Shown here: piece by piece, positions 42,392-50,075 of the stretch | Position numbering within the stretch: the first letter of the stretch is position 1 | Layout of the letters: each line of letters begins with the position of its first letter | Virus record (IMG/VR): IMGVR_UViG_3300027762_000003 | Coordinates: 16,028 to 80,027 of that record | Direction: 5' to 3' (one strand) | DNA: 64,000 nt | Source of the DNA: a virus | Position numbers and translations under genes: made by a program | The notes under the pieces: generated by a model | Told to the model about the DNA's origin: nothing | Databases searched by the model: none | What the model saw: the letters and a program-made list of their open reading frames with translations, nothing else

Positions 42392-42420
42392 TTGACAATA
42401 GCCAGATATATGAGTATTAT
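42392..42420 (+). promoter_or_regulatory. Phage consensus promoter
   Basis: TTGACA (42392-42397), 17-base spacer starting ATAGCC, TATTAT (42415-42420). Divergent from 42338, 26 bases apart. Confidence 0.88.
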
Positions 42421-42446
42421 AGAGTTATAGATGAACGGAGAACACC

Positions 42447-42629
42447 ATGAACTACACAACCATTGAAGAAATCAAAACCCTGAGCAAGAAAGACGCTTTA
42501 GCGCTACGCAAGGACTATCTGAAAGAGATCCCCTTCTACGTTTCGATGGGCGGCGATCGTGATGAGACTGCTGTAGAGATGAGGTTGGTAGTTGGGCTTA
42601 TAGATAGCCTCTACCCCAGGAAAAAATAA
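42447..42629 (+). CDS. Hypothetical small protein
   Basis: 60 residues, MNYTTIEEIKTLSKKDALAL. Own promoter and terminator. GGAG before the ATG. Not recognised; such small phage proteins often disturb host functions early. Confidence 0.6.
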   Translation: MNYTTIEEIKTLSKKDALALRKDYLKEIPFYVSMGGDRDETAVEMRLVVGLIDSLYPRKK

Positions 42630-42648
42630 AGGGAAATAAAGAAAAGTA

Positions 42649-42673
42649 AATCGGGGTTAACCCCGATTTTTTT
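42649..42673 (+). terminator. Terminator of the gene at 42447
   Basis: AATCGGGG-TTAA-CCCCGATT then TTTTT. Confidence 0.88.
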
Positions 42674-42697
42674 ATTGGTTATATTTAGGCAAAGAAA

Positions 42698-42718
42698 AAC
42701 CCGGCGGTTAACCGGGTT
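42698..42718 (-). terminator. GTTAAC-loop terminator
   Basis: Minus: AACCCGG-TTAACCG-CCGGGTT plus TTTC. Same element as at 41924. Serves the gene at 42757. Confidence 0.78.
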
Positions 42719-42756
42719 GTAGTTCATGTCCCGTAGGCGGGGCTGATGGGATGGGG

Positions 42757-42999
42757 TTAACCGGGATATTCCCACTCTTCAAATACATTTAGTGATTCTT
42801 CAATAAGCTTCATATCGCGAATGTCTCGGCATTTGCACCGATTAATGTTAATACCGGGTACACGATAGGCGGGGGGTTCACTCCCCTCGATCAAGGTCGA
42901 GGGAGGGATCAGCGAGGCGATCGCCTCTTGCTCAGAATCCGCTTCTATAAATAACCGGTGGGTTACGATCTCTTTTATCTCTATAATATATCTAGCCAT
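42757..42999 (-). CDS. Hypothetical protein
   Basis: 80 residues from ATG 42999 (MARYIIEIKEIVTHRLFIEA), preceded by GAGGACAAAATC as in the other cassettes. An upstream ATG at 43038 lies within a duplicated leader. Pattern of a small alpha/beta protein with ADSEQEAIASL; no family recognised. Confidence 0.6.
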   Translation of the reverse strand: MARYIIEIKEIVTHRLFIEADSEQEAIASLIPPSTLIEGSEPPAYRVPGININRCKCRDIRDMKLIEESLNVFEEWEYPG

Positions 43000-43027
43000 G
43001 ATTTTGTCCTCTTTGTTGTGTGTGTAG

Positions 43028-43113
43028 TATGTGGTCATGCCCTCAAAGGAGAGGGCGGTGAAAATCAGTATATGTGGTCATGCCCTCAAAGGAGAGGGCG
43101 GTGAAAATCAGTA
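43028..43113 (-). repeat. Exact 43-base tandem duplication in a leader
   Basis: 43028-43070 and 43071-43113 are identical. On minus each copy holds the hairpin GCCCTC-TCCTTT-GAGGGC and an ATGACCACATA that starts a short upstream frame. The second copy overlaps the stop of the gene at 43108. Confidence 0.9.
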
Positions 43114-43557
43114 GACGTAGTTTAGAGAATCGGCTTTCCAGCATCCGTGATCGCGATCGCCCCAGTAGATCTCCTCCTGCCCTCGCTGGTAGTCGTCATC
43201 ATCCCGTTGTGCTTTCTTGTAGCCAGCCATGTACGCCTGGCTGGTTTCTTGGGGTTCCAAGCCGGTCAACCAATCCTCGTACCCACGGCGGTGGGTACGG
43301 GCATAATCATCTGGGCGGTAGGCGAGTGCCACCTTGTAGCCCAGCTCATAAAACTTGAAAAAATATAAATTTTCTTTTTGGGTGTGCAGGGGGGAGAAGG
43401 GGCGGTAGGCGAGTGCGTCAGCCACAGCCTGACGCACAATGAGGGAACCGGGGCAGCGATCGTAGCGAGGCGAGAGGTGGTAACCGATGGTGGGGTCGGT
43501 GTAGATCGAAGAGTAGGTCGAGAGGTGAAGTGTGTTAGACTTGTCGTTAGAAGACAT
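43108..43557 (-). CDS. Hypothetical protein
   Basis: 149 residues, rich in Tyr, Asp and Arg. Contains two RPxxYxxG-type stretches (FYELGYKVALAYRPDDYART, QAYMAGYKKAQRDDDDYQRG). Not recognised. Own promoter at 43635-43663 and a leader with a 5' hairpin GGGAAGCG/CGCTTCCC like that of the annealing protein gene. Confidence 0.6.
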   Translation of the reverse strand: MSSNDKSNTLHLSTYSSIYTDPTIGYHLSPRYDRCPGSLIVRQAVADALAYRPFSPLHTQKENLYFFKFYELGYKVALAYRPDDYARTHRRGYEDWLTGLEPQETSQAYMAGYKKAQRDDDDYQRGQEEIYWGDRDHGCWKADSLNYVY

Positions 43558-43634
43558 GAGGTTTTACCTTTTGTTTGCGAGTGAGAGGGAAGCGAGACTT
43601 TGGTCGGTAGCGCTTCCCTTTCGTGTATATCTCT

Positions 43635-43663
43635 ATAATAACTAAACATTTCGCTGTTGTCAA
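43635..43663 (-). promoter_or_regulatory. Phage consensus promoter
   Basis: Minus: TTGACA (43658-43663), 17-base spacer starting ACAGCGAAATG, TATTAT (43635-43640). Confidence 0.87.
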
Positions 43664-43735
43664 GTAGAAAAATAAAATTCATTCAAGTAAGCCGCAATCC
43701 TTTTGTGGGAAGGCGTTGAGGGCGATCGGTTGTGC

Positions 43736-43827
43736 TATAATAATCAAAAGCCCAGAGCGCAGGATTGCGGGAAACAATCCAGGCTCTATCACCGGGCTGG
43801 TCAACCTAGAACAAGTAGGCCAACTAC
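43736..43827 (+). promoter_or_regulatory. Structured leader and promoter, copy D of four
   Basis: TATAAT (43736-43741), then nested stems GCCC/GGGC, AGAGC/GCTCT and GGATTG/CAATCC, then GGTCAACC and hairpin CCTA-GAACAAG-TAGG before the ATG at 43828. The first hairpin is longer and unrelated in sequence to that of copies A-C, while the end is the same. Confidence 0.7.
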
Positions 43828-44547
43828 ATGGATTTTACCGAATTAGTGTCCAGCACACAACGTGCTGATGGTTTTGTCAACGCTACCAAGTGGTGTAAAG
43901 AATTTGGCTATGAAGTCAAAAATTGGAAGCGACTGCCTGAGACCAAGAAGCGAGCCAAAGCTTTACAGGATGAGGTTTTCAGGTTAACGGGTGAAAAAAT
44001 TACGCCCATTATTTCTGAGAATAAAGGACGTGCCGGATCGGTAACTTGGGTACATCCCATCATGGCTATCCACTTAGCCCAATACCTTTCCCCTGAGTTT
44101 GCCAACTTTGTCGCTGAAGTCTTTCAACGCTACCTTGAGTCCGATATCACCCTGGCTGATGAGATCGTGCAGCGCCAAGATGATCCAGAGCGGGTTAAGT
44201 GGCTGAAGGAGCGGATTGAGGGCAAGCTTGCACGTTTCTATTTCACTGATGTTCTGAAACGACATGGAGTCGGTGAAGTCAATCGGGGTCGGTATCGTGA
44301 GAACGGCTACGCTCTCTGCACCGAGGCAATCAACAAAACCCTTTTCGGCAAGACTGCCAAGCAGATCCGGGAAGAGCGCCAAGTCCAAGAAACCAGGGAC
44401 GGATTAAGCCGCGTGGAATTGGCAGCGCTCAACTTAGCTGAAACGATCGCCGCCGAAAATATCCGAGAGGGCGATCGCCGTGGCAATCGGCAGTGCCGGG
44501 ACAGTTGTCAGGACGCGGCATCAAGGGTGCGCCGCGTCTTTGATTAG
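43828..44547 (+). CDS. KilA-N domain regulator
   Basis: 239 residues. Residues 1-115 are a KilA-N DNA-binding domain: RADGFVNATKWCKEFGYEVK, RAGSVTWVHPIMAIHLAQYL and SPEFANFVAEVFQRYL. The remainder is helical and charged with an odd Cys/Arg-rich end (RGNRQCRDSCQDAASRVRRV). Such proteins act as antirepressors or gene switches in phages. It carries leader copy D. Confidence 0.88.
   Translation: MDFTELVSSTQRADGFVNATKWCKEFGYEVKNWKRLPETKKRAKALQDEVFRLTGEKITPIISENKGRAGSVTWVHPIMAIHLAQYLSPEFANFVAEVFQRYLESDITLADEIVQRQDDPERVKWLKERIEGKLARFYFTDVLKRHGVGEVNRGRYRENGYALCTEAINKTLFGKTAKQIREERQVQETRDGLSRVELAALNLAETIAAENIREGDRRGNRQCRDSCQDAASRVRRVFD
44512..44538 (+). terminator. Hairpin at the end of the KilA-N gene
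   Basis: GACGCGGC, 11-base loop, GCCGCGTC then TTT. It lies within the last codons. A second hairpin, GTTCACTTC/GAAGTGAAC, is at 44569-44591. Confidence 0.5.
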
Positions 44548-44570
44548 CGGGTCACAGGTTCTCACCTAGT

Positions 44571-45077
44571 TCACTTCCCAACGAAGTGAACCCAACAACC
44601 CCCGTCTGGCATACAGGCTTCCTTGATTAGGGCGTAGGAGTAGTGCAGGTTTTTCCCTGATGCCTTAGTATCATAGCCGTCAGCCCACCACTCCCCCCAC
44701 GGGTCGTTTACAAAGAACCCCCTTTCGTCAAAACCCTTGACCACAATGATATGTCCAGAACTGGTGAAGTATCCGTGGATAATACAAGGTTTTTTTGCTA
44801 TTAAATGGTCTTTAATATCTTTAATCCGAGCGTCACTACGAAATTCATCTTTGTGTCCATAGTCTTTAATTAAAGAAGCTAAATCATGGGGACTGTGACG
44901 GTCTAGTCCATGGTCAAGGCAGTATCGGTAAAGCTCGTCTTCTAGTTGCTCATTGGGGTTTGCTGGTTTAACCCCATAGTAAAGCAAACACATTGCAACG
45001 CTCGACACATTACACGATCCGGATGGATTATATTCATTGTCTCGCTGTGATCTGTAGGGAACATCTAGATTAATCAT
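44571..45077 (-). CDS. C39-like cysteine peptidase
   Basis: 168 residues. VPYRSQRDNEYNPSGSCNVS with catalytic Cys C22, GHIIVVKGF with H109, and NDPWGEWW with D125 give the papain-like C39_2 triad. No signal peptide. It may cut peptide links in the wall (an endolysin or virion-borne enzyme) or process a head protein. It is antisense and next to the portal gene. Confidence 0.8.
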   Translation of the reverse strand: MINLDVPYRSQRDNEYNPSGSCNVSSVAMCLLYYGVKPANPNEQLEDELYRYCLDHGLDRHSPHDLASLIKDYGHKDEFRSDARIKDIKDHLIAKKPCIIHGYFTSSGHIIVVKGFDERGFFVNDPWGEWWADGYDTKASGKNLHYSYALIKEACMPDGGCWVHFVGK

Positions 45078-45184
45078 AATTACCCCCCCACTTCTTATTC
45101 CCTTTAACTTAAATTCTAGAGACCTATATATATTATAGCTTCATCAAAAATGAACTAGAATAAAGGTATTTTATCTCTAAAAAT

Positions 45185-46528
45185 ATGCCCTATTCACCTG
45201 AAGTTAAATGGGATTTTTACCAAGGCGATCACGAAACAGCGATCGCCTACTGGAGTGGCCCCCGCCCATCCGAAACCCAACGCAGTGCCGACACATTTAA
45301 CCGGTATCTTGACCAGTCGATTAACACCTACAACATCATCAAGGAACTGGTGTCCCACTATGTGAACGCCTTAGTAGGTAAGCCATTCAACTATCCAGAA
45401 GATGAACTTCTATCTGAGTGGCTCCATACCCAAAGACGCTTATCCGCTTTCCGTCGTCGCGCCGACCCATTTATGGAGGCGGTCACACAAGCGCTAGTCT
45501 CTGGGCGATCGTTCATCCGCTTGTACACCCCGGAAAGATTCCAGAACTCTAAAAATTCCCTACTCCTAGTTACCCCGCACCTGTGCCATCTTCAAGACTC
45601 TAAGCCAGAGTACGATTCTGATGGATTCTTAAATCGATTCACCTATACCTATCGCGATTCAAAGGGCGGGCGAAAGCAAGAAGTATATTTCATTGATGAA
45701 TCGGGATACACTCACATCCTGGCTAATGGTGAGGAGATTATTGTCGATCGCCGTGGGATGATGCCTATCTTTGAGCTATCGGTCGATCCGGTAATCTCGG
45801 ATGCTGCCATCTGTGCCCAGAGAGCGCTTACCGTACTACTCACGATGTTAAATGAGTTTATCTGCTCTTCTGCCCTTCCTGAGCATATCGTCACCAATGC
45901 TCAAGTACCAGGTGAAATCATTGAAGATCCCGATCACCCTAGGGGACAACGGTTTGAGCCGAGACAAGATCTACTTGAGTTTGGGGCTAACCAGTTAGTG
46001 ATGCTCGATGGGAAACCAATCGGCGATCCAGATATGCCATCAGGGTTCACCAGTCCGTCCGTTTACTTCAAGGAACCGAGTAACCCGCAAACTTTTAGGA
46101 CTGCATTAGACATCCTCATGGAGACGGTTTATAGAGAGGCGGGATTGGGGCATTTACTGACGAGTGGAGATGGTTCATTGTCCGGGGTAAGTCGTGCCAC
46201 ACTAAAGTCCGACTTTGAGCTTCGACTAGGGAACTATAGGGAATATATTGAGGATTTCTTTAACGCTATTCTGGAGTATGTCTTGATTGAATTGGGGCAA
46301 AAAGACCCCTATGTAGAGACTCAATTAAATCTTGATACCGGGAATATTTTACCAGAGGAACGTAATGCAATCTTAGAGGAACTCAACTCAGGAATCCGAT
46401 CTCGTAGGTCTGCTATGCGGGCGCTCGGCATTGAAGACCCTGATGCAGAGGAGGAGCAAATACTACTGGAACAAAACCGGGATATGGGGGTGACCGATAT
46501 CCCGGATGAAGAAGCTACCCTCGATTAA
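45185..46528 (+). CDS. Portal protein
   Basis: 447 residues. The features of SPP1 gp6-type portals: an N-terminal helical part (NTYNIIKELVSHYVNALVGK), FMEAVTQALVSGRSFIRLYT, DPVISDAAICAQRALTVLLT, and the late acidic end LPEERNAILEELNSGI. It forms the ring through which DNA enters and to which the tail joins. Good length. Followed by an antisense scaffold-like gene, then capsid. Confidence 0.85.
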   Translation: MPYSPEVKWDFYQGDHETAIAYWSGPRPSETQRSADTFNRYLDQSINTYNIIKELVSHYVNALVGKPFNYPEDELLSEWLHTQRRLSAFRRRADPFMEAVTQALVSGRSFIRLYTPERFQNSKNSLLLVTPHLCHLQDSKPEYDSDGFLNRFTYTYRDSKGGRKQEVYFIDESGYTHILANGEEIIVDRRGMMPIFELSVDPVISDAAICAQRALTVLLTMLNEFICSSALPEHIVTNAQVPGEIIEDPDHPRGQRFEPRQDLLEFGANQLVMLDGKPIGDPDMPSGFTSPSVYFKEPSNPQTFRTALDILMETVYREAGLGHLLTSGDGSLSGVSRATLKSDFELRLGNYREYIEDFFNAILEYVLIELGQKDPYVETQLNLDTGNILPEERNAILEELNSGIRSRRSAMRALGIEDPDAEEEQILLEQNRDMGVTDIPDEEATLD

Positions 46529-47183
46529 AGTTTAAGCGGGTTCTTTTTAGATAATCCCCAACTAGATCCTCTTTCTTGCTGGCCGGGCGATCGTTACTTG
46601 GTGCGCTTGGCAGCGATCGCTCCCGTGTTTGGGGTTCAGGTGATTCTCGCTTGAGCGCGGGGAGGAACATGCTGAGGGTCGGGTCACTGGCGATCGCCTG
46701 GGTTATTTCCTGAGATTGGTAATATGCTTTCCCTCCTGAAATCTCAATGCTGTCCACATCAATAGCCGAAATATTAGAGAGGATATTTGCATCAAACCCA
46801 GTTAGCCTACTCACCTCTTGCAGCGTGTATTTCCGGTTGATGGTTTGCAATTCTTGTCGGCTTTCCGCTAATTCATTCTTAGCCAGTTCCAAGTCTGATT
46901 TCATCCTTTGATTAGCCAGGTGTAAATCTCGTTTCTCTTGTGAGACTTTCTTCACTACCTGGTCAATGGAAATCGTCGGATCACTACCCTCTAATAGGCT
47001 TTGGATTTCTGATTGTGCGCTTGCCAACTCAGCTTCAGCCTTGCGCAACTTATCGTTCTTTTCCCTGATTTCACCAATAACTTTAGTCTTGCCGGATTCT
47101 AGTTCGGAAATTCGAGAGGCGATCGCGGTTTTTATTTCTTCATCCGCAATAGCCTCTAAGGCTTGTTCGTAATTGTAAGGCAT
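46515..47183 (-). CDS. Scaffold-like coiled-coil protein, antisense to head genes
   Basis: 222 residues. A long coiled coil (residues ~25-115: AIASRISELESGKTKVIGEI...) then a small domain and a basic C-terminus (SKKEDLVGDYLKRTRLNFNR). This is the plan of phage scaffolding proteins, which guide shell building and are then lost; the basic tail would bind the shell. It lies between portal and capsid, the usual place, but on the other strand, overlapping the portal end by 14 bases. Confidence 0.65.
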   Translation of the reverse strand: MPYNYEQALEAIADEEIKTAIASRISELESGKTKVIGEIREKNDKLRKAEAELASAQSEIQSLLEGSDPTISIDQVVKKVSQEKRDLHLANQRMKSDLELAKNELAESRQELQTINRKYTLQEVSRLTGFDANILSNISAIDVDSIEISGGKAYYQSQEITQAIASDPTLSMFLPALKRESPEPQTRERSLPSAPSNDRPASKKEDLVGDYLKRTRLNFNRG

Positions 47184-47457
47184 AGTATTTTTAGGGTTTC
47201 AATCTCTGATATTGAATTATCTATTAGAAATCGCCGGTTGATCTCACCAGCAAATTGTGGCTGCCAAGACTGCACCACCATACCCCCCGAAACCGGGGAA
47301 CATCCGAGGACGTTAGAATTATTATAACAGCAAAACAAAGACAATTAGAGTCAACGATTGCCCCACCCCCACCCGCATTTCTACGAGTGGGGGTGGGGCA
47401 ACAGAAAGCCCGGTTAACCACCGGGCTTTGGGCATATTTAATATTCGATTTATTGCA
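47184..47457. other. Leader of the scaffold gene and two large hairpins
   Basis: Minus reading: TATAAT near 47323 starts a ~130-base leader with CCGGTTTCGGGG. On the other side, TTGCCCCACCCCCAC (47358-47372) pairs perfectly with 47387-47401 (15 pairs), and AAAGCCCGG/CCGGGCTTT (47405-47429) is a GTTAAC-type terminator for the gene at 47458. Confidence 0.6.
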
Positions 47458-47754
47458 TTACATCCAAGGGCATCCAGAATATCCGTGCCTATAGATTACC
47501 CAATCAATGGATTTCTTCAAATCCTCTCCTTCATCAAGGATATTCTTCATGTCGTCATAAAACAGCCAGTCTTGGGTGTAAATTCTCCACCCATCCTCTC
47601 CTTCATTCCGATTCCGAACTGCTACGGTGCTTTCAGTGAATCGGACTTCGTGGGTTGTTCCAGTGAATAACGAGTTCATAACGAGTTCATATTGGTTTCC
47701 TTTTTGCGATTGAAAGAAAACCCGGCGGTTAACCGGGCTGTGGGGTGGGGTCAT
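47458..47754 (-). CDS. Hypothetical protein with hairpin in its first codons
   Basis: 98 residues if the ATG at 47754 (AAGGAGACCAAT in front) is used. A GTTAAC-loop terminator (47716-47737) falls within the first codons. A second AAAGGAAACCAAT and a tandem ATGAACTCGTT (two copies) follow, and ATG 47676 (MNSLFTGTTHEVRFTESTVA) may be the true start. The body is beta-rich and not recognised. Confidence 0.5.
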   Translation of the reverse strand: MTPPHSPVNRRVFFQSQKGNQYELVMNSLFTGTTHEVRFTESTVAVRNRNEGEDGWRIYTQDWLFYDDMKNILDEGEDLKKSIDWVIYRHGYSGCPWM

Positions 47755-47790
47755 ATTGGTCTCCTTGTTTTTTGTTTTGTGTATATTACT

Positions 47791-47819
47791 ATAATAACTG
47801 AACGTTCAGCTAATGTCAA
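47791..47819 (-). promoter_or_regulatory. Phage consensus promoter
   Basis: Minus: TTGACA (47814-47819), 17-base spacer starting TTAGCTGAACG, TATTAT (47791-47796). Confidence 0.87.
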
Positions 47820-47864
47820 TTGATTTAGGGAAAAAACTTTTCTAGATCCTTCAAGCCCTTATAG

Positions 47865-48010
47865 TTGCCACACTTTAGGTGATCGCCCTATAATAGATTC
47901 AACTCAGCCACTGGTGGCATTCAGTCGCGTGCTGGCACGTACGACTGATTGGAGAGCAGGGAATAGCTCAGAGAGCTGTGGAGGCCCTGCGATCTTGAAC
48001 TTCAATAAAG
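47865..48010 (+). promoter_or_regulatory. Capsid operon promoter and folded leader
   Basis: TTGCCA (47865-47870), 18 bases, TATAAT (47889-47894). The leader folds into TCAGTCG-CGTGC/GCACG-CGACTGA (47931-47960) and then GCAGGG/CCCTGC with an inner AGCTC/GAGCT (47958-47993). AAC-TTCAATAAAG precedes the ATG; no clear ribosome binding site. Strong expression expected for capsid genes; the hairpins probably stabilise the RNA. Confidence 0.65.
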
Positions 48011-48406
48011 ATGAAAGTTTCTTTTATTTCCAATACGATTACCCCTGCGGCTTGGGCGGCAGATGGTAGAGGGAAGGATCAACTTCTCCCCTTTGCCGGA
48101 ATCGCTGTACCCGCAGGATTTACCCCATTACCCGATGGTCGGGTTTTTATCCCCGCCGGTACATTGGTAGGGCGTACTTTTGCAGAGAGAACTGCCGGTA
48201 TTGGCTTTGGGCCGGGAGATCCTGCTGACAATGAGCTGTTCCTTACGGTTTTTGACTGCTACGATGCACTCCAAGATCCGGAGCTGACCTTCTACCGTCC
48301 TGGTAAAGTCGTCAAACAAAACTTTTTGCCCAATTGGGCAACCTTGGCGGCTGGTGTGCGAACCAAAATCCAGGAACTCTATGTATGTATCGAGGGGGTA
48401 GCGTAA
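48011..48406 (+). CDS. Head decoration protein candidate
   Basis: 131 residues, KVSFISNTITPAAWAADGRG, with VPAGFTPLPDGRVFIPAGTL. Size, beta-rich make-up and position just before the major capsid gene fit a capsid-stabilising (decoration) protein. One base apart from the next gene. Confidence 0.65.
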   Translation: MKVSFISNTITPAAWAADGRGKDQLLPFAGIAVPAGFTPLPDGRVFIPAGTLVGRTFAERTAGIGFGPGDPADNELFLTVFDCYDALQDPELTFYRPGKVVKQNFLPNWATLAAGVRTKIQELYVCIEGVA

Positions 48407-48407
48407 G

Positions 48408-49493
48408 ATGCCAGATATCGGAACTCTTATCCGAGTGGCTATGGAAGATGGAAGCTTCCAGCGTTTAGCCAACTCACCCCAAACCCAATTCGGACAAGGT
48501 AGCCGACGCTATATCGGTGCAGAACTTTTACCAGAGCGCACCGTAGAGAGCAATATGTTCCGTGAGGATATGTTCCGGCTACGGACAATCGCCGCCTCCG
48601 ACGGTGGACGCTACAACCCCACTCAGCTTAAGTCTGGGGATAGCTTCCAATCCGTTCTGGTTGAATGTGGCGATGTCGATATCCGCAGGGAATTGACCGC
48701 CCGTGAATATGATGCCCTTCTGCAATTACTCAGAAGAGGCTCAGACATAGCAGCGATGACTCAACTAATCGGATGGGTTGACACTACTTTAGTTCGAGCC
48801 ATCATCGAGAAAGCCGAAATCGAGCGCTGGCAATCAATCTGCAATGCTGAGATTGTGCGGATGGGTGATAACGGGATGACTCAGACGGTGGCGTTTGAGA
48901 ACCCAACTGGCCACCGTGTAACCCCTGTGAATGCCTGGTCTGACCCCACCACGGATATCTTTTTAGATATTCACACAATGGTAGACCTACTGATTTCAAA
49001 GGGATTCAACGTATCTCGGATCATCACATCTCAGAATGTTGTATCGATGATGTCAAGAAACGACACCGTCAAAGGCAACGTGATTGCTGAATCAATGATC
49101 TCAACCGGACGCGCCACCCTGCAAGCCATTAACGCTGCACTGGAGTCCGATGGTCTGCCCCCCATCGAGCGCTATGACTTGCAGTACAGAGTCCCAAGCC
49201 CCAACGGGAGTGCGGCTTCTGCTCGGTTTTTCCCTAATGATGCGTTTGTCTTGATTGGTGACACCAACGAAGGTTCCATTATTGACCTAGGTGACGATTC
49301 CCCAATGCAGTTTGAGAACGTTCTAGGTTATTACGCCGTGGGAACTGTGACCGGGATGGGTACACCTGGACGTAAAGTTCACGTGGAGAACTTTGAATCA
49401 CGTCCTCCCCGGATTGAAGGCGAGGCTTATCAGTCGGGTGTGCCTGTGGTGACCTATCCGGAGGCGATCGCCGTTTTACAGGGGATTGCCTAA
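48408..49493 (+). CDS. Major capsid protein
   Basis: 361 residues. Pattern of the E-family major head proteins: FGQGSRRYIGAELLPERTVE, RRELTAREYDALLQLLRRGS, IGWVDTTLVRAIIEKAEIER, NVSRIITSQNVVSMMSRNDT and FFPNDAFVLIGDTNEGSI. Forms the shell. Follows decoration protein; its stop overlaps the next start (TAATG). Confidence 0.88.
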   Translation: MPDIGTLIRVAMEDGSFQRLANSPQTQFGQGSRRYIGAELLPERTVESNMFREDMFRLRTIAASDGGRYNPTQLKSGDSFQSVLVECGDVDIRRELTAREYDALLQLLRRGSDIAAMTQLIGWVDTTLVRAIIEKAEIERWQSICNAEIVRMGDNGMTQTVAFENPTGHRVTPVNAWSDPTTDIFLDIHTMVDLLISKGFNVSRIITSQNVVSMMSRNDTVKGNVIAESMISTGRATLQAINAALESDGLPPIERYDLQYRVPSPNGSAASARFFPNDAFVLIGDTNEGSIIDLGDDSPMQFENVLGYYAVGTVTGMGTPGRKVHVENFESRPPRIEGEAYQSGVPVVTYPEAIAVLQGIA

Positions 49494-49735
49494 TGCTGGA
49501 CATCAAACTCACTAGAGATGTGGTGATGGGCGGGAAGATTCACACTAAAGGCTCGGTGATTACTGTCTCCAAATCCTTGAAATATGAAAGCTTTGGAGAG
49601 CTTTTTTCACAACCTAAAAAGAGCGAAGAACCCGCACCGGAATCTAAGTCCGACCCCAAGCGATCTCGCACCAAGCCCGAAGCGAAACCTGAGCCAGAGG
49701 TAACAGAAAACGATGGCACTGGAAATAACCCTTAG
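49493..49735 (+). CDS. Small head protein
   Basis: 80 residues: an N-terminal ~45-residue beta domain (DIKLTRDVVMGGKIHTKGSV) and a Pro/Lys/Glu-rich tail. Similar genes after capsid in other phages often encode head fibres or linkers. Ends within the next gene. Confidence 0.6.
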   Translation: MLDIKLTRDVVMGGKIHTKGSVITVSKSLKYESFGELFSQPKKSEEPAPESKSDPKRSRTKPEAKPEPEVTENDGTGNNP

Positions 49736-50075
49736 ATACCAACTTCAAATCCTTTTCAACTTTGGGAATGACCGCCTTCCTGAGCTTCAAAAAGCGTTAG
49801 AGAATGTGCGATCGCCTGAAGTTGAGGAGATGGTACGTGATCGCCTGAAACGTGCAATGAATCTCATGACCACCATTGAACAGGAACGCTCTAGCGCCAA
49901 CTTTGCATTAAGCAAAGCTGACGTTTTGGAATGGGATTCACGGGAGCGATCACGGGGGATGTTAATTCAGAAATCTCAACTCAAAAAAGAGATTGCCAAT
50001 CTGTTAGGAATTCGTAATTGGGAAATCTCTTACTCCGTTGGTTCAACGTCCATTCCTATTAGGCGAATTTTATGA
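49713..50075 (+). CDS. Head-tail connector candidate
   Basis: 120 residues, mostly helix (LPELQKALENVRSPEVEEMV). Position and size fit a head completion protein. Family not recognised. Overlaps the next start by 4 bases. Confidence 0.5.
   Translation: MALEITLRYQLQILFNFGNDRLPELQKALENVRSPEVEEMVRDRLKRAMNLMTTIEQERSSANFALSKADVLEWDSRERSRGMLIQKSQLKKEIANLLGIRNWEISYSVGSTSIPIRRIL

Noticed and set aside
47189-47225. GTTTCAATCTCT near the scaffold gene, equal to the reverse of the CRISPR repeat end
   Set aside because: Only 12 bases match the last repeat; the rest differs, and it is a single copy within a leader.
47940-48000. tRNA-like pieces (GGGAATAGCTCAGAGAGC)
   Set aside because: No anticodon arm, T-arm or acceptor pairing can be drawn; treated as leader hairpins.
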